Source of the DNA: Halomonas alkalicola
GTDB taxonomy: Bacteria; Pseudomonadota; Gammaproteobacteria; Pseudomonadales; Halomonadaceae
Direction: 5' to 3'
DNA length: 64,000 bases
Assembly (NCBI RefSeq): GCF_030704205.1
Contig: NZ_CP131913.1
Span: 1,364,001-1,428,000, forward strand
Part shown: positions 51,613 to 60,137 of the stretch, piece after piece
Numbering within the stretch: the first letter of the stretch is position 1
Layout of the letters: every line of letters begins with the position of its first letter
The notes under the pieces: generated by a model
Databases searched by the model: none
What the model saw: the letters and a program-made list of their open reading frames with translations, nothing else
Told to the model about the DNA's origin: nothing
Position numbers and translations under genes: made by a program

Positions 51613-52059
51613 TTACTCGGCCACGACCACCACGCGCACGGTGGCGTCGACTTCCGCATGCAGCTGCAGGTGGATGTCGTATTCGCCGGTGGCGCGGATC
51701 GGGCCTTCCGGCATCTTCACTTCGCTCTTGGCCACATCGAAGCCGGCAGAGGCGATGGCCTCGGCCAGGTCGCGGGGACCGATGGAGCCGAACAGCTTGC
51801 CCTCGTCGCCGGCCTTGGCGACCAGGGAGAGTTCGATCTCGTTGAGCTGGGCGGCACGCGCTTCGGCCTCGGCCTTGCGCTCGGCGGCCTGGGCCTCGAG
51901 CTCGGCGCGCTGGGCCTGGAAGGCCTCGATGTTGTCCTTGGTGGCCGGCACGGCGAGGCCGTAGGGCACCAGGTAGTTGCGGCCGTAGCCAGGCTTGACG
52001 GTGACCTGGTCGCCCAGGCCGCCGAGCTTGCCGATATTGTCGAGCAGAATGACTTCCAT
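51613..52059 (-). CDS. rplI: 50S ribosomal protein L9
   Basis: A 148-residue L9. It begins [40 protein letters not shown], the conserved N-terminal RNA-binding domain, continues with a long alanine/glutamate-rich helix, and ends in the C-terminal domain ([15 protein letters not shown]). L9 binds 23S rRNA near the L1 stalk. It follows the DUF2232 gene by 15 bases and is followed by a strong terminator. Confidence 0.97.
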   Translation of the reverse strand: MEVILLDNIGKLGGLGDQVTVKPGYGRNYLVPYGLAVPATKDNIEAFQAQRAELEAQAAERKAEAEARAAQLNEIELSLVAKAGDEGKLFGSIGPRDLAEAIASAGFDVAKSEVKMPEGPIRATGEYDIHLQLHAEVDATVRVVVVAE

Positions 52060-52074
52060 CTCGTTAACCTCTTG

Positions 52075-52926
52075 TCAGTTGCGGCTGGCCAGGCGCCCGC
52101 GGATATCCGCGAAGACGTCGATGAAGGCCAGCAGCAGCACAATCAGAATCATGGGCCAGGTGGTGATCAGCAACACATAGAAGAGGATCAGCCACAGCCC
52201 GTTCATCCCTTTCAGTCCGATATAGCCGTGTACCAGCGCGATGCCGGCGACCAGCAGCGGGATCCACAGCAGCATGCCCAGGCCGACGAGGCCCATCACG
52301 CCGCCGACCACCCCGAGCACCACCAGCACGGCGAGCTCGCGGGGCGTCAGGCGCAGGGCGTGGAACTCCTCGCGGAATCCCCCGGGGTTGTAGACCCCCG
52401 CCTGCCAGCTGCGCGCCAGGGCCAGGCAGGCCACGGCGGCGACCAGCACCACGAGCCCGGTGATGCCACCGATCAGCATCCCGGCCAGCTGCTCGGTATC
52501 GAGCCCCTGGCTGGTCAACTCGCTGAGCAGGCGCTCCACCTCGGGCGAACCCTGGCGAAGCTGCTCCAGCATGGGGCCGGCCCCGCCCGGCGGCAGGAAG
52601 ACGCCGAGCTGGATCATCCCCGCGCCGACCAGGGCGCCGGTGATCAGCGCCTCGCTCCAGCGCATGCGGGAGCGCAGCACGATCGCCATCAGCGTGACCA
52701 GCAGCACGCTGGTCAACGGGATGACGTCGCCCTGGGCCCACCACCATCCGGCCGGCAGCCCGGCCGCCACGATCACCGGCAGCGCCGGGGAGAGACCGCG
52801 ACGCAGGGTGACCAGGGCCGCGATGGCGGCCCCCAGCCAGAACAGCCACGGAATCAGCGTGGAGAGGGCGGCCCCGCCGACGGCATAGGGCGTTCCCCGC
52901 ATCATCCAGCGGGCGATCGCGAGCAT
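52075..52926 (-). CDS. DUF2232-family (YybS-like) membrane protein
   Basis: A 283-residue inner-membrane protein with about eight hydrophobic segments. It is located between rpsR and rplI, a placement seen for a similar membrane protein gene in Pseudomonas relatives. Recognisable pieces are LPVIVAAGLPAGWWWAQGD and a C-terminal LLLVAGIALVHGYIGLKGMNGLWLILFYVLLI, the DUF2232-like end. Function unknown. The start may be the ATG at 52926; a GTG one codon upstream is also possible. The spacing of 12 bases to rpsR implies cotranscription with ribosomal genes. Confidence 0.82.
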   Translation of the reverse strand: MLAIARWMMRGTPYAVGGAALSTLIPWLFWLGAAIAALVTLRRGLSPALPVIVAAGLPAGWWWAQGDVIPLTSVLLVTLMAIVLRSRMRWSEALITGALVGAGMIQLGVFLPPGGAGPMLEQLRQGSPEVERLLSELTSQGLDTEQLAGMLIGGITGLVVLVAAVACLALARSWQAGVYNPGGFREEFHALRLTPRELAVLVVLGVVGGVMGLVGLGMLLWIPLLVAGIALVHGYIGLKGMNGLWLILFYVLLITTWPMILIVLLLAFIDVFADIRGRLASRN

Positions 52927-52938
52927 CACGCCAGCCGC

Positions 52939-53166
52939 TTACTGGTGGCTATCGGTGTAGGGCAGCAGGGCCAGGTAGCGGGCGCGCTTGACGGCGGTGG
53001 CCAGCTGGCGCTGATAGCGAGCCTTGGTACCGGTGATACGGCTGGGAACGATCTTGCCGGTCTCGGTGATGTAGGCCTTGAGGGTGTCCAGATCCTTGTA
53101 ATCGATCTGCTTCACGCCCTCGGCGGTGAAACGACAGAACTTGCGGCGACGGAAAAAGCGTGCCAT
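52939..53166 (-). CDS. rpsR: 30S ribosomal protein S18
   Basis: A 75-residue basic protein: [69 protein letters not shown] is the complete S18 fold. It binds the platform of the 30S subunit as a partner of S6. The gene follows rpsF by 33 bases. Confidence 0.97.
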   Translation of the reverse strand: MARFFRRRKFCRFTAEGVKQIDYKDLDTLKAYITETGKIVPSRITGTKARYQRQLATAVKRARYLALLPYTDSHQ

Positions 53167-53199
53167 GTGAAGACTCCTTCAGACGTGCGATGGGTGAGA

Positions 53200-53568
53200 T
53201 CAGGCGGTTTCGGCGCGGGGCTTCTCGTCGCGACGGGCGCGCTTCTCTTCCACCGGCTTCATCATCGGGGAAGCTTCAGTGATCGCTTCCTTGCAACGCA
53301 CCACCAGGCTGCGCAGGATGGCGTCATTGAAGCGGAAGATGTTCTCGATCTCGTCGAGGGTCTCGCCTTCGCACTCGACGTTCATCAGCACGTAGTGGGC
53401 CTTGTGGATCTTGTTGATCGGGTAGGCCAGGTGACGACGACCCCAATCCTCGAGACGATGCACGGTACCGCCGTTCTCGGTGACGAGGCTGGTGTAGCGC
53501 TCGACCATGGCAGGAACCTGCTCGCTCTGGTCCGGGTGGACCATGAACACGATTTCGTAGTGACGCAT
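53200..53568 (-). CDS. rpsF: 30S ribosomal protein S6
   Basis: A 122-residue S6: [25 protein letters not shown], then [26 protein letters not shown], ending in a charged [16 protein letters not shown] tail. The ATG at 53568 follows AAGGAG. An open stretch of 26 codons upstream crosses the ribosome site and is not part of the protein. First gene of the rpsF-rpsR-DUF2232-rplI-dnaB run. Confidence 0.97.
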   Translation of the reverse strand: MRHYEIVFMVHPDQSEQVPAMVERYTSLVTENGGTVHRLEDWGRRHLAYPINKIHKAHYVLMNVECEGETLDEIENIFRFNDAILRSLVVRCKEAITEASPMMKPVEEKRARRDEKPRAETA

Positions 53569-53648
53569 GGAATCTCCTTGCGGTTTGGCAGCTTCCGCGG
53601 GAGACCTGAGCTCCGGGGAAGCAAGGAGGTGATAACGGAAAAACACGA

Positions 53649-53675
53649 GCGCCCGTTCGATGGACGAACGGGCGC
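53649..53675 (-). terminator. Intrinsic terminator after rlmB
   Basis: Arms GCGCCCGTTCG and CGAACGGGCGC pair over 11 bases with a 5-base loop. On the minus strand the stem is followed by CTCGTGTTTTTCCG. It separates the rnr-rlmB pair from the ribosomal operon. Confidence 0.8.
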
Positions 53676-53719
53676 AGGTATTCTAGGGAGTGCGGGGCGA
53701 GATAGCAAGCGGCGGCGCG

Positions 53720-54523
53720 TCAGCCACGACGCTGGCGGACCGCCTCGAACAGGCAGATGCCGGTGGCCACCGAGACGTTGAGGCTCGACACGCTGCCGGC
53801 CATGGGCAGCTTGACCAGCTGGTCGCAGGCCTCCCGGGTGAGGCGGCGCATGCCCTTGCCCTCGGCGCCCATCACCAGGGCCGTAGGGCCCGCGAGGTCG
53901 GCCTCATAGACCAGCGCCTCGGCCTCCCCGGCGGTGCCGGTGATCCACACGCCGAGCTCCTTGAGCCTGGCCAGGGCCCGGGCCAGGTTGGTGACCTGGT
54001 AGACGGGCACGCTCTCGGCGGCGCCGCAGGCCACCTTGCGCACCGTGGCATTGAGCGGGGCCGCCTTGTCCTTGGGCACGATCACGCCGTGCACCCCGGC
54101 GGCGTCGGCGCTGCGCAGACAGGCCCCGAAGTTGTGCACGTCGGTGACACCATCCAGCACCAGCAGCAGCGGCGGCTCCTCCCGGGACCAGTCCTCCAGC
54201 CGGAACCACAGCTCCGCCTCGCCGGCGAAGGCCAGCGGCGTGGTGAAGGCGACGATGCCCTGGTGGGCCGCCCCCTGGGCCAGCCGGTCGAGCTCGTCAC
54301 GAGGGCGGGCCTGGATGCGGGCGCCGCGACCGGCGGCCGCCTCCACCAGCTCGGCGAGGCGGCCGCCGGCGCTACCCTCCTGGACCCACAGCTCCCTTGG
54401 CGCTTCACCGCGCTCGAGCAGGGCGCGCACCGCGTGCACGCCGAACACGGCCTCGAGGCCGCCGGGTGTGCCGGAGTTGCCGCCGACGGGGCGGCGGGAT
54501 CGCTTCTGTTTCATCGCATTCAT
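53720..54523 (-). CDS. rlmB: 23S rRNA Gm2251 2'-O-methyltransferase RlmB
   Basis: A 267-residue SpoU-type methyltransferase. The N-terminal substrate-binding domain has VFGVHAVRALLERGEAPRELWVQEG. The SPOUT catalytic domain has LDGVTDVHNFGACLRSADAAGVHGVIVPK (motif 1), VMGAEGKGMRRLTREACDQLVKLPM (motif 2) and GSVSSLNVSVATGICLFEAVRQR (motif 3). It lies 66 bases after rnr, the usual gammaproteobacterial pairing. A second possible ATG at 54514 is equally plausible. Confidence 0.95.
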   Translation of the reverse strand: MNAMKQKRSRRPVGGNSGTPGGLEAVFGVHAVRALLERGEAPRELWVQEGSAGGRLAELVEAAAGRGARIQARPRDELDRLAQGAAHQGIVAFTTPLAFAGEAELWFRLEDWSREEPPLLLVLDGVTDVHNFGACLRSADAAGVHGVIVPKDKAAPLNATVRKVACGAAESVPVYQVTNLARALARLKELGVWITGTAGEAEALVYEADLAGPTALVMGAEGKGMRRLTREACDQLVKLPMAGSVSSLNVSVATGICLFEAVRQRRG

Positions 54524-54589
54524 CCACGCAGGGAAACGAGCAGGGGCGCCAGCGGCAGGCCGCCGGCGCCCCTCACGGATCGGACTCGC

Positions 54590-56995
54590 TCAGCGGCGCG
54601 AGCGTCGGCGGCGACCGCCACCGCGCTTCTTGCCGTCGCCCTCCTCCGCCCGGCCAGCGCCTGCCGCGGCCGGCCCGCCACCGGCCCGGGCCTGCCCCTT
54701 GTCCGGGGCCTCATCGCCCTTGCCGCGACGGCGAGGCGCACGCTTGGGGCGAGGCTTGTCGTCGGCCAGGGCGAAGTCGATCTTGCGATCGTTGAGGTCG
54801 ACCCGGGCCACCTGCACGCTGACGCCATCGCCCAGCCGGTAGCTCATGCCGCTGCGCTCGCCCTTGAGGCGATGCTTCTCCGGCTCGTAGTGGTAGTAGT
54901 CGGAGGGAAGCGAGGTGACGTGCACCAGGCCCTCGACATAGACCTCGTCGAGACGCACGAAGATGCCGAACTGGGTGACCGAGGCGATGGTGCCGTCGAA
55001 GACCTCGCCCAGCTTGTCGGACATGAACTCGCACTTGAGCCAGTCCTCGACGTCGCGGGTGGCATCGTCGGCGCGGCGCTCGGTCATGGAGCAGTGCTCG
55101 CCGAGCTCGAGCATCTGCTCGAAGGTATAGGGGCACCACTTGCTGGGCGGCTCCACCTTGGCGTCGTCGGCGCGCAGCACCGTGTTGGTCTGGCGCGGGC
55201 CGCGGATCACCGAGCGGATGGCGCGGTGCACCAGCAGGTCGGGATAGCGGCGGATCGGCGAGGTGAAGTGGGCGTAGGCCGGATAGGCCAGGCCGAAGTG
55301 GCCCTCGTTCTGGGGCGAGTAGACCGCCTGGCTCATGGAGCGCAGCATCACCGTCTGGATGACGTCGGCATCCGGCCGCCCGCGAATCGCCTCGGCCAGG
55401 TCACGGTAGTGCTGGGGGGTCGGCTCGTCGCCGCCGCCCACCGAGAGCCCGAGCTCGGCGAGGAACAGCCGCAGCTTGTCGAGGCGCTCCGGCGAGGGGC
55501 GCTCGTGGATGCGATAGAGGGCCGGCAGGTCGTGCTTGTCGAGGAAACGCGCCGTGGCCACGTTGGCCGCCAGCATGCACTCCTCGATGATCTTGTGGGC
55601 GTCGTTGCGGCTGCGCGGCACGATCTTCTCGATCTTGCGCTCTTCGTTGAAGACGATGGCGGTCTCGGTGGTCTCGAAGTCGATGGCCCCGCGGGCCTCC
55701 CTCGCCTCGCGCAGCACCCGGTAGAGCGCGTGCAGGTTCTTGAGTGAGGGCACCAGCTCCCGGTACTCCTCGCGCAGCGCATCCCCTGCGGAATCGTCCT
55801 CGTCGAGGATCGCCGCCACCTTGTTGTAGGTGAGGCGCGCATGGGACTGGAACACCGCCTCATAGAAACGGTAGCGGCTGATGGTGCCGCTCTGGGAGAT
55901 GTTCATCTCGCAGACCAGCGCCAGGCGGTCGACGGCCGGATTGAGCGAACAGAGCCCGTTGGAGAGCAGCTCCGGCAGCATCGGCACCACCTGCCCCGGG
56001 AAGTAGACCGAGTTGCCGCGGCGAATCGCCTCCTGGTCCAGGGCACTGCCCGGACGCACGTAGTGGGAGACGTCGGCGATGGCCACCAGCAGCTTCCAGC
56101 TGCCGGACTTGGTCTTCCAGGCGCAGACCGCGTCGTCGAAGTCCTTGGCGCTCTCGTCGTCGATGGTGACCAGCGGCACGTCGCGCAGGTCGATGCGGTG
56201 GTGCTTGTCCGCGTCCACCACCTCGGCGGACATGCCGGCGATCTGGTCGTGGACCTCCGGCGGGAACTCGGCAGGAATCTCGTAGCTGCGGATGGCGATA
56301 TCGATCTCCATCCCGGGATCCATTCGCTCGCCGAGCACCTCGACCACTTCGCCCACCGGCTGCACCCGGGTCTCGGGCTGCTGGACGATCCTTGCCGAGA
56401 TCACCTGGCCATCCTTCGCCCCGCCGCAGGCGCTGTGCGGGATGATCACCTCCTGGGTGATGCGGGGGTTCTCCGGGATCAGCACCCCGAACTCGGGCGT
56501 GTTCTCGCGGTAGACGCCGACGATGGTCTGGGTGTTGTGGGAGAGTACCTCGGCGATGGTCGCCTCGTCGCGGCCACGGCGGTCGCGACCGCTGATGCGC
56601 GCCAGCACGTAGTCGCCGTGAAAGACCCGGCGCATCTGGCGCGGCGGCAGCACCAGATCCGGCTTCTTTCCATCCTCGCGGATCAGGAAGCCGAAGCCGT
56701 CGCGGTGGCCGAGCACCTTACCGCGGATCAGGTCGAGCTTGTCGATCAGCGCATAGGCACCGGCGCGGTTGCGCAGCACCTGGCCATCACGCTCCATGGC
56801 GGCCAGGCGGCGGCGGACCGCCTCCTCGAGGTCCTCGTCATCGAGGCCCAGCAGGCGGCTCATCTTCTCGTGGGTGATCGGCTTGCCATACTCCTCGAGC
56901 CGGGCGAGCAGGTACTCGCGGCTGGGAGCAGGATTGTCGTACTTGTGGGCCTCGCGGCTGGCGTGCGGGTCGTCGCTGAGCGTCCAGTGGGTCAT
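54590..56995 (-). CDS. rnr: 3'-5' exoribonuclease RNase R
   Basis: An 801-residue RNase II-superfamily enzyme that degrades structured RNA and takes part in rRNA quality control and tmRNA-linked decay. It has an N-terminal helix-turn-helix (THEKMSRLLGLDDEDLEEAVRRRLAAM), cold-shock domains around residues 85-230 and the RNB catalytic core (TIDDESAKDFDDAVCAW, near 285, with the metal-binding aspartates). A terminal S1 domain (VFDGTIASVTQFGIFVRLDEVYVEGLVHV) is followed by a lysine/arginine/glycine-rich tail. I chose the ATG at 56995, giving MTHWTLSDDPHASREAHKYDNP; upstream codons do not fit the family. Confidence 0.95.
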   Translation of the reverse strand: MTHWTLSDDPHASREAHKYDNPAPSREYLLARLEEYGKPITHEKMSRLLGLDDEDLEEAVRRRLAAMERDGQVLRNRAGAYALIDKLDLIRGKVLGHRDGFGFLIREDGKKPDLVLPPRQMRRVFHGDYVLARISGRDRRGRDEATIAEVLSHNTQTIVGVYRENTPEFGVLIPENPRITQEVIIPHSACGGAKDGQVISARIVQQPETRVQPVGEVVEVLGERMDPGMEIDIAIRSYEIPAEFPPEVHDQIAGMSAEVVDADKHHRIDLRDVPLVTIDDESAKDFDDAVCAWKTKSGSWKLLVAIADVSHYVRPGSALDQEAIRRGNSVYFPGQVVPMLPELLSNGLCSLNPAVDRLALVCEMNISQSGTISRYRFYEAVFQSHARLTYNKVAAILDEDDSAGDALREEYRELVPSLKNLHALYRVLREAREARGAIDFETTETAIVFNEERKIEKIVPRSRNDAHKIIEECMLAANVATARFLDKHDLPALYRIHERPSPERLDKLRLFLAELGLSVGGGDEPTPQHYRDLAEAIRGRPDADVIQTVMLRSMSQAVYSPQNEGHFGLAYPAYAHFTSPIRRYPDLLVHRAIRSVIRGPRQTNTVLRADDAKVEPPSKWCPYTFEQMLELGEHCSMTERRADDATRDVEDWLKCEFMSDKLGEVFDGTIASVTQFGIFVRLDEVYVEGLVHVTSLPSDYYHYEPEKHRLKGERSGMSYRLGDGVSVQVARVDLNDRKIDFALADDKPRPKRAPRRRGKGDEAPDKGQARAGGGPAAAGAGRAEEGDGKKRGGGRRRRSRR

Positions 56996-57201
56996 GCGGA
57001 GAGCATCCTTGGCAGGGTCGGGGACGGCAGGAAGGAGAAGGCGCACGAGCGCCGCGGGCATGGAATCTTGCTGATAGGGTCTATTGTCATGGCCGCAGTA
57101 TAGCGCTGCGGGCGCCACCACCCAACCTCGGCATGCCGCCAGGCCCCGGCACGGTGGCGAAAGGCGTCGCGAAAAAAACCCGCGAAGCGCTCCCGGCCCT
57201 C

Positions 57202-57229
57202 TTGCAATGGCGATGGAATCGGGTAACAT
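57202..57229 (+). promoter_or_regulatory. Sigma-70 promoter of the tRNA-Leu cluster
   Basis: TTGCAA (57202-57207) and TAACAT (57224-57229) are 16 bases apart, ending 11 bases before the first tRNA. The following CGCGTCGC is a GC-rich discriminator, as expected for stringently controlled stable-RNA promoters. Confidence 0.7.
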
Positions 57230-57240
57230 ACGCGTCGCTT

Positions 57241-57327
57241 GCCCAGATGGCGGAATTGGTAGACGCGCTAGCTTCAGGTGCTAGTGTCCGTAAGGACGTG
57301 GAGGTTCAAGTCCTCTTCTGGGCACCA
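57241..57327 (+). tRNA. tRNA-Leu (anticodon CAG), copy 1
   Basis: An 87-base class II tRNA. The acceptor stem GCCCAGA pairs with TCTGGGC and encoded CCA follows. The D-arm has GGCGGAATTGGTAGACGCG, the anticodon loop CTTCAGG, a long variable arm GTCC-GTAA-GGAC, and the T-arm GAGGTTCAAGTCCTC. The sequence closely resembles E. coli tRNA-Leu CAG. Confidence 0.96.
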
Positions 57328-57396
57328 TCGCTCCCTCGGGATCGATGATCGGGAGTCCGCTCCCCTGCTCTTTATCAGCTCGACTCGCTCGTGTTC

Positions 57397-57483
57397 GCCC
57401 AGGTGGCGGAATTGGTAGACGCGCTAGCTTCAGGTGCTAGTGTCCGTAAGGACGTGGAGGTTCAAGTCCTCTCCTGGGCACCA
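57397..57483 (+). tRNA. tRNA-Leu (anticodon CAG), copy 2
   Basis: Nearly identical to copy 1. The acceptor stem's last pair is changed in a compensatory way, GCCCAGG with CCTGGGC. The variable arm is identical to copy 1. Encoded CCA is present. Confidence 0.96.
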
Positions 57484-57523
57484 TCCTTCGGGAAACCCGC
57501 GAACACGACGAGATGCATGATGC

Positions 57524-57610
57524 GCCCAGGTGGCGGAATTGGTAGACGCGCTAGCTTCAGGTGCTAGTATCCTTACGGATGTGGAGGTTCAAGTCCTCTC
57601 CTGGGCACCA
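57524..57610 (+). tRNA. tRNA-Leu (anticodon CAG), copy 3
   Basis: Same acceptor stem as copy 2 and same anticodon loop. The variable arm differs in a compensatory way, ATCC-TTAC-GGAT in place of GTCC-GTAA-GGAC. Encoded CCA is present. A terminator follows. Confidence 0.96.
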
Positions 57611-57670
57611 CTTTATATCGCTTCATGCCGACTGATCCAGACAAGAGCACCCAGCAAGACCAGCACAGGA

Positions 57671-57697
57671 AGCCGCGACCGAGATCGCGGCTTTTTT
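57671..57697 (+). terminator. Intrinsic terminator after the tRNA-Leu cluster
   Basis: Arms AGCCGCGA and TCGCGGCT with a 6-base loop are followed directly by six T. It ends the tRNA transcript. Confidence 0.9.
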
Positions 57698-57722
57698 GTG
57701 CCTGTCCGCTACGCCCGCCCCG

Positions 57723-58586
57723 TCAGAAGCGACCCGGCCGGCGCGCCACCTCCTCCAGGGCCCAGCCGCGGGTCACCACCTCCCCCTCCAGCGCCTCGGC
57801 GACCGGTTCGGGCAGGTTGGGAAAGAAGTTGAGCCCGGTACGCGCCTCGATCTCGTCCACGCTCACCAGGTAGTCGTCCAGCGGCTCATCCCCACGCACC
57901 TCCTGGGGCATGATGAAGGCCAGCACGCGCGGCTCCTCCCCCGGCACAGCAATGATCTTGTAGAAGGCCTCGGGAATCTCCACGAAGCCCACCCGGTTGA
58001 GCACGTTGTCGAGAAAGCGCTCCGGAAAAACCGGCCCGGTGATTACCTGCACCTCGCCGAAGCGCGGCACGAAGTGGTCGATCACCACCTCCTCCAGGCG
58101 CTGCCACAGCCGCCGATTGAGATCCGGACGCTGAGGCGACATGTTGCTCATGGTGAAGGTGTCGCGCTGGGCATCCGGCCCGTGCACCACGGCGATGGCA
58201 TAGTTGGGCGCCATATGGCCGCGGTCGTAGCCGCTGCCGGCGTAGTGGTCGGTACCGATCGGCCAGAGGGTGCGCCAGTCGCGCTGAAAGTTCGGCCGCG
58301 GCCCCGCCGCGGGGTCATCGACGGCATACAGGCGATAGCTGACCCACAGCGGATTGACCCGCACATCGGACCAGCCCACCAGAAACCCCTCGTTGCGCAG
58401 CACCCGATGCAGGCTTGCGGGCGTGGGGCTCTGCCACTCGGGCACCCCCATCCAGACCAGCTGGTCGCGGACCTGGCGCTCCTGGCCATACCAGAGGCCG
58501 GAGGTGACCAGCACGAACACCAGGGTGATACCGAAGCGGCGCACCTGGCGGCGCCAGCGCGGGACGGGGGAACGACGACGACTCAT
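57723..58586 (-). CDS. Membrane-anchored or exported DNA/RNA non-specific endonuclease (NUC1 family)
   Basis: A 287-residue protein. A basic N terminus and one hydrophobic segment (FGITLVFVLVTSGLWYG, about residues 18-34) indicate export or anchoring. The nuclease domain has the DRGH catalytic motif in GSGYDRGHMAPNYAIA near residue 122 and TFTMSNMSPQRPDLNRRLWQRLEE with the metal-binding asparagine region, followed by VITGPVF. This is the beta-beta-alpha-metal endonuclease family that includes Serratia nuclease and EndoG. It could serve nutrient scavenging or DNA turnover at the envelope. No immunity gene is adjacent. Confidence 0.9.
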   Translation of the reverse strand: MSRRRSPVPRWRRQVRRFGITLVFVLVTSGLWYGQERQVRDQLVWMGVPEWQSPTPASLHRVLRNEGFLVGWSDVRVNPLWVSYRLYAVDDPAAGPRPNFQRDWRTLWPIGTDHYAGSGYDRGHMAPNYAIAVVHGPDAQRDTFTMSNMSPQRPDLNRRLWQRLEEVVIDHFVPRFGEVQVITGPVFPERFLDNVLNRVGFVEIPEAFYKIIAVPGEEPRVLAFIMPQEVRGDEPLDDYLVSVDEIEARTGLNFFPNLPEPVAEALEGEVVTRGWALEEVARRPGRF

Positions 58587-58682
58587 CCTTGAAACGGCTT
58601 CCAGCGACAGATGACGGGAGGGGAGGCAGGCCGACCCGAGCCACCCGCCCCGGGGGCTGACTCGACAGGCGACTCTCGCGGG

Positions 58683-58958
58683 CTACCAGCCCAGCGAGAA
58701 CATGGTCTCCAGGTCGTGGCGGGAGTGCACCTGCATGGCGTTGAGGGTCTCGGTGTCGCGGATACCCTCCACGGCGTTGAGCCGCTCGGTGACCAGCTCC
58801 GCCAGGCTCTCGAAGTCGCGGGTCCGGGCGATGGCGACCAGGTCATAGCGCCCGCAGGTGGAGTAGACCTCGCTGATCCCCTCCACGTCGGCCAGGCGCT
58901 CGGCCACGGCCTTGACCTGGCCCTTCTCGGCATTGATCAGGATCACGGCATTCTGCAT
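58683..58958 (-). CDS. Stand-alone Lrp/AsnC ligand-binding (RAM) domain protein
   Basis: A 91-residue protein: MQNAVILINAEKGQVKAVAERLADVEGISEVYSTCGRYDLVAIARTRDFESLAELVTERLNAVEGIRDTETL. This is the RAM (regulation of amino acid metabolism) alpha/beta sandwich of Lrp/AsnC regulators without the DNA-binding domain. GGGAGAG precedes the ATG at 58958. Stand-alone RAM proteins oligomerise and bind amino acids and may modulate full-length Lrp proteins; the role here is unknown. Confidence 0.88.
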   Translation of the reverse strand: MQNAVILINAEKGQVKAVAERLADVEGISEVYSTCGRYDLVAIARTRDFESLAELVTERLNAVEGIRDTETLNAMQVHSRHDLETMFSLGW

Positions 58959-59065
58959 CGGGCACTCTCCCTGCGAAGGCCCCGCGGGGCCTGGTGGTTG
59001 TCCGGCCGGCGGCGACCGGCGATGGCGCGAGTATAGCAGCGCCGGCAGCCCGGCAGAATCGCGGC

Positions 59066-59533
59066 TCAGCCGGGAAGGCTGCCCTCCAGCTCGAGAAGCC
59101 GACGCTTGAGCGCCAGGCCACCGCTGTAGCCGCCCAGCCCGTCGGCGGCTACCACCCGGTGGCAGGGAATCAGCAGCGGCAGCGGATTGGCGCCGTTGGC
59201 GGTGCCGATGGCCCGCGCCGCCCCCTCGCGGCCGAGCCGGCGCGCCAGCTCGCCGTAGGTGCGTGTCTCGCCCCAGGGGATGCGCAGCAGCGCCGACCAC
59301 ACCTCACGCTGGAAGTCGCTGCCGCCGGGCGACAGGGGCAGGCTGAAGCCATGGCGCCGCCCCTCCAGGTAGGCGAGCAGCTGGTCTCGGGCCTCGGCCA
59401 GGGCGTCATCGTCCCGGCGAGCCGCCTCCGGGTCGGGCTGCCCCTCCGCGGCCAGGGTGAGCCGGCACAGCCCCTCGGGCTCAGCGCACAGCAGGATCTC
59501 GCCGAGGGGGGAGGTAAAACGGGTAAAGATCAT
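59066..59533 (-). CDS. ogt: Methylated-DNA-protein-cysteine methyltransferase (Ogt type)
   Basis: Removes alkyl groups from O6-guanine by irreversible transfer to its own cysteine. The 155-residue protein has FQREVWSALLRIPWGETRTYGELARRLG, the wing and recognition helix, then RAIGTANGANPLPLLIPCHRVVAADGLGGYSGGLALKRRLLELE, with the acceptor cysteine in the PCHRVV motif near residue 124. The N-terminal part lacks the Ada regulatory domain. The ATG at 59533 follows AGGAGG. Confidence 0.93.
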   Translation of the reverse strand: MIFTRFTSPLGEILLCAEPEGLCRLTLAAEGQPDPEAARRDDDALAEARDQLLAYLEGRRHGFSLPLSPGGSDFQREVWSALLRIPWGETRTYGELARRLGREGAARAIGTANGANPLPLLIPCHRVVAADGLGGYSGGLALKRRLLELEGSLPG

Positions 59534-59734
59534 CGGTCCTCCTGGACTCCCGTCTGCCACGCGACAGATTGCCGCACGGCCAATGGCTGGTTCGCATCGC
59601 TACAGGCACTCTACTACCATAGAGCAGCGAACTCCCCGGGGCAGCCCCTGTCGGAGCAAGAGGTGGCTCACCACCCTGCGCAAGAGAAAGAAGAACAGGA
59701 AGCTTTCCTGCAACCGTGACGAAAAGGAGATCCC

Positions 59735-60049
59735 ATGGCCAACCATAGCCGTCGTGACTTCATGCGCAACAGCCTGCTGGGCCTCGCCGCCCTGCCGCTG
59801 GGCGCCGGCATCCTCTCCAAGACCGCCTTCGCCGATACCCTGCCGCGCCTCGATCCGGAAAGCGACCAGGCCCAGGCCCTGAACTACGTCGAAGTCGCCG
59901 AGGACGCCGCCGATCACCCGGCCTACGAGGAAGGCGAGGTCTGCGACAACTGCATGTTCTGGCAGGCCGACAGCGAAGGCTGCCAGCTGTTCCCGCAGAA
60001 CAGCGTCGAACCCAAGGGGTGGTGTCAGTCCTGGACCGCCCAGGCCTGA
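59735..60049 (+). CDS. High-potential iron-sulfur protein (HiPIP), Tat-exported
   Basis: A 104-residue precursor. The twin-arginine signal SRRDFMRNSLLGLAALPLGAGIL ends near residue 33. The mature protein has four cysteines for a 4Fe-4S cluster: CDNCMFW, EGCQLF and GWCQSW, the typical HiPIP spacing. HiPIPs are periplasmic electron carriers, known from phototrophs but also found in halophilic heterotrophs. GGAGATCCC precedes the ATG. It stands alone with its own terminator. Confidence 0.94.
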   Translation: MANHSRRDFMRNSLLGLAALPLGAGILSKTAFADTLPRLDPESDQAQALNYVEVAEDAADHPAYEEGEVCDNCMFWQADSEGCQLFPQNSVEPKGWCQSWTAQA

Positions 60050-60085
60050 TCCGAGGCCGCCGCACACCGCGGCCAAGCAGACAAG

Positions 60086-60110
60086 ACCCGCGCCTTGGCG
60101 CAGGTTTTTT
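60086..60110 (+). terminator. Intrinsic terminator after the HiPIP gene
   Basis: ACCCGCGCC pairs with GGCGCAGGT (one mismatch) and is followed by six T. It lies between the HiPIP gene and the convergent spoVR stop codon. Confidence 0.75.
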
Positions 60111-60137
60111 CGTTTCGTGGCAGCGGCCTGGCCGCCC

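Noticed and set aside
50012..51964. Long open frame on the plus strand opposite dnaB intein 1 and the DnaB N-terminal domain
   Set aside because: It runs across the dnaB-rplI terminator and shows antisense-type composition; the minus strand carries coherent extein and intein motifs.
57241..57610. CRISPR-like repeat array
   Set aside because: The three near-identical 87-base units are complete tRNA-Leu genes with encoded CCA, not repeats with spacers.
57723..58586. Toxin-immunity pair based on the NUC1 endonuclease
   Set aside because: No immunity-sized partner overlaps or adjoins it, and the protein has a simple N-terminal anchor rather than a secretion-system delivery domain.
59735..60049. 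HiPIP as evidence of a phototrophic organism
   Set aside because: No photosynthesis genes are present, and HiPIPs also occur in halophilic heterotrophs.
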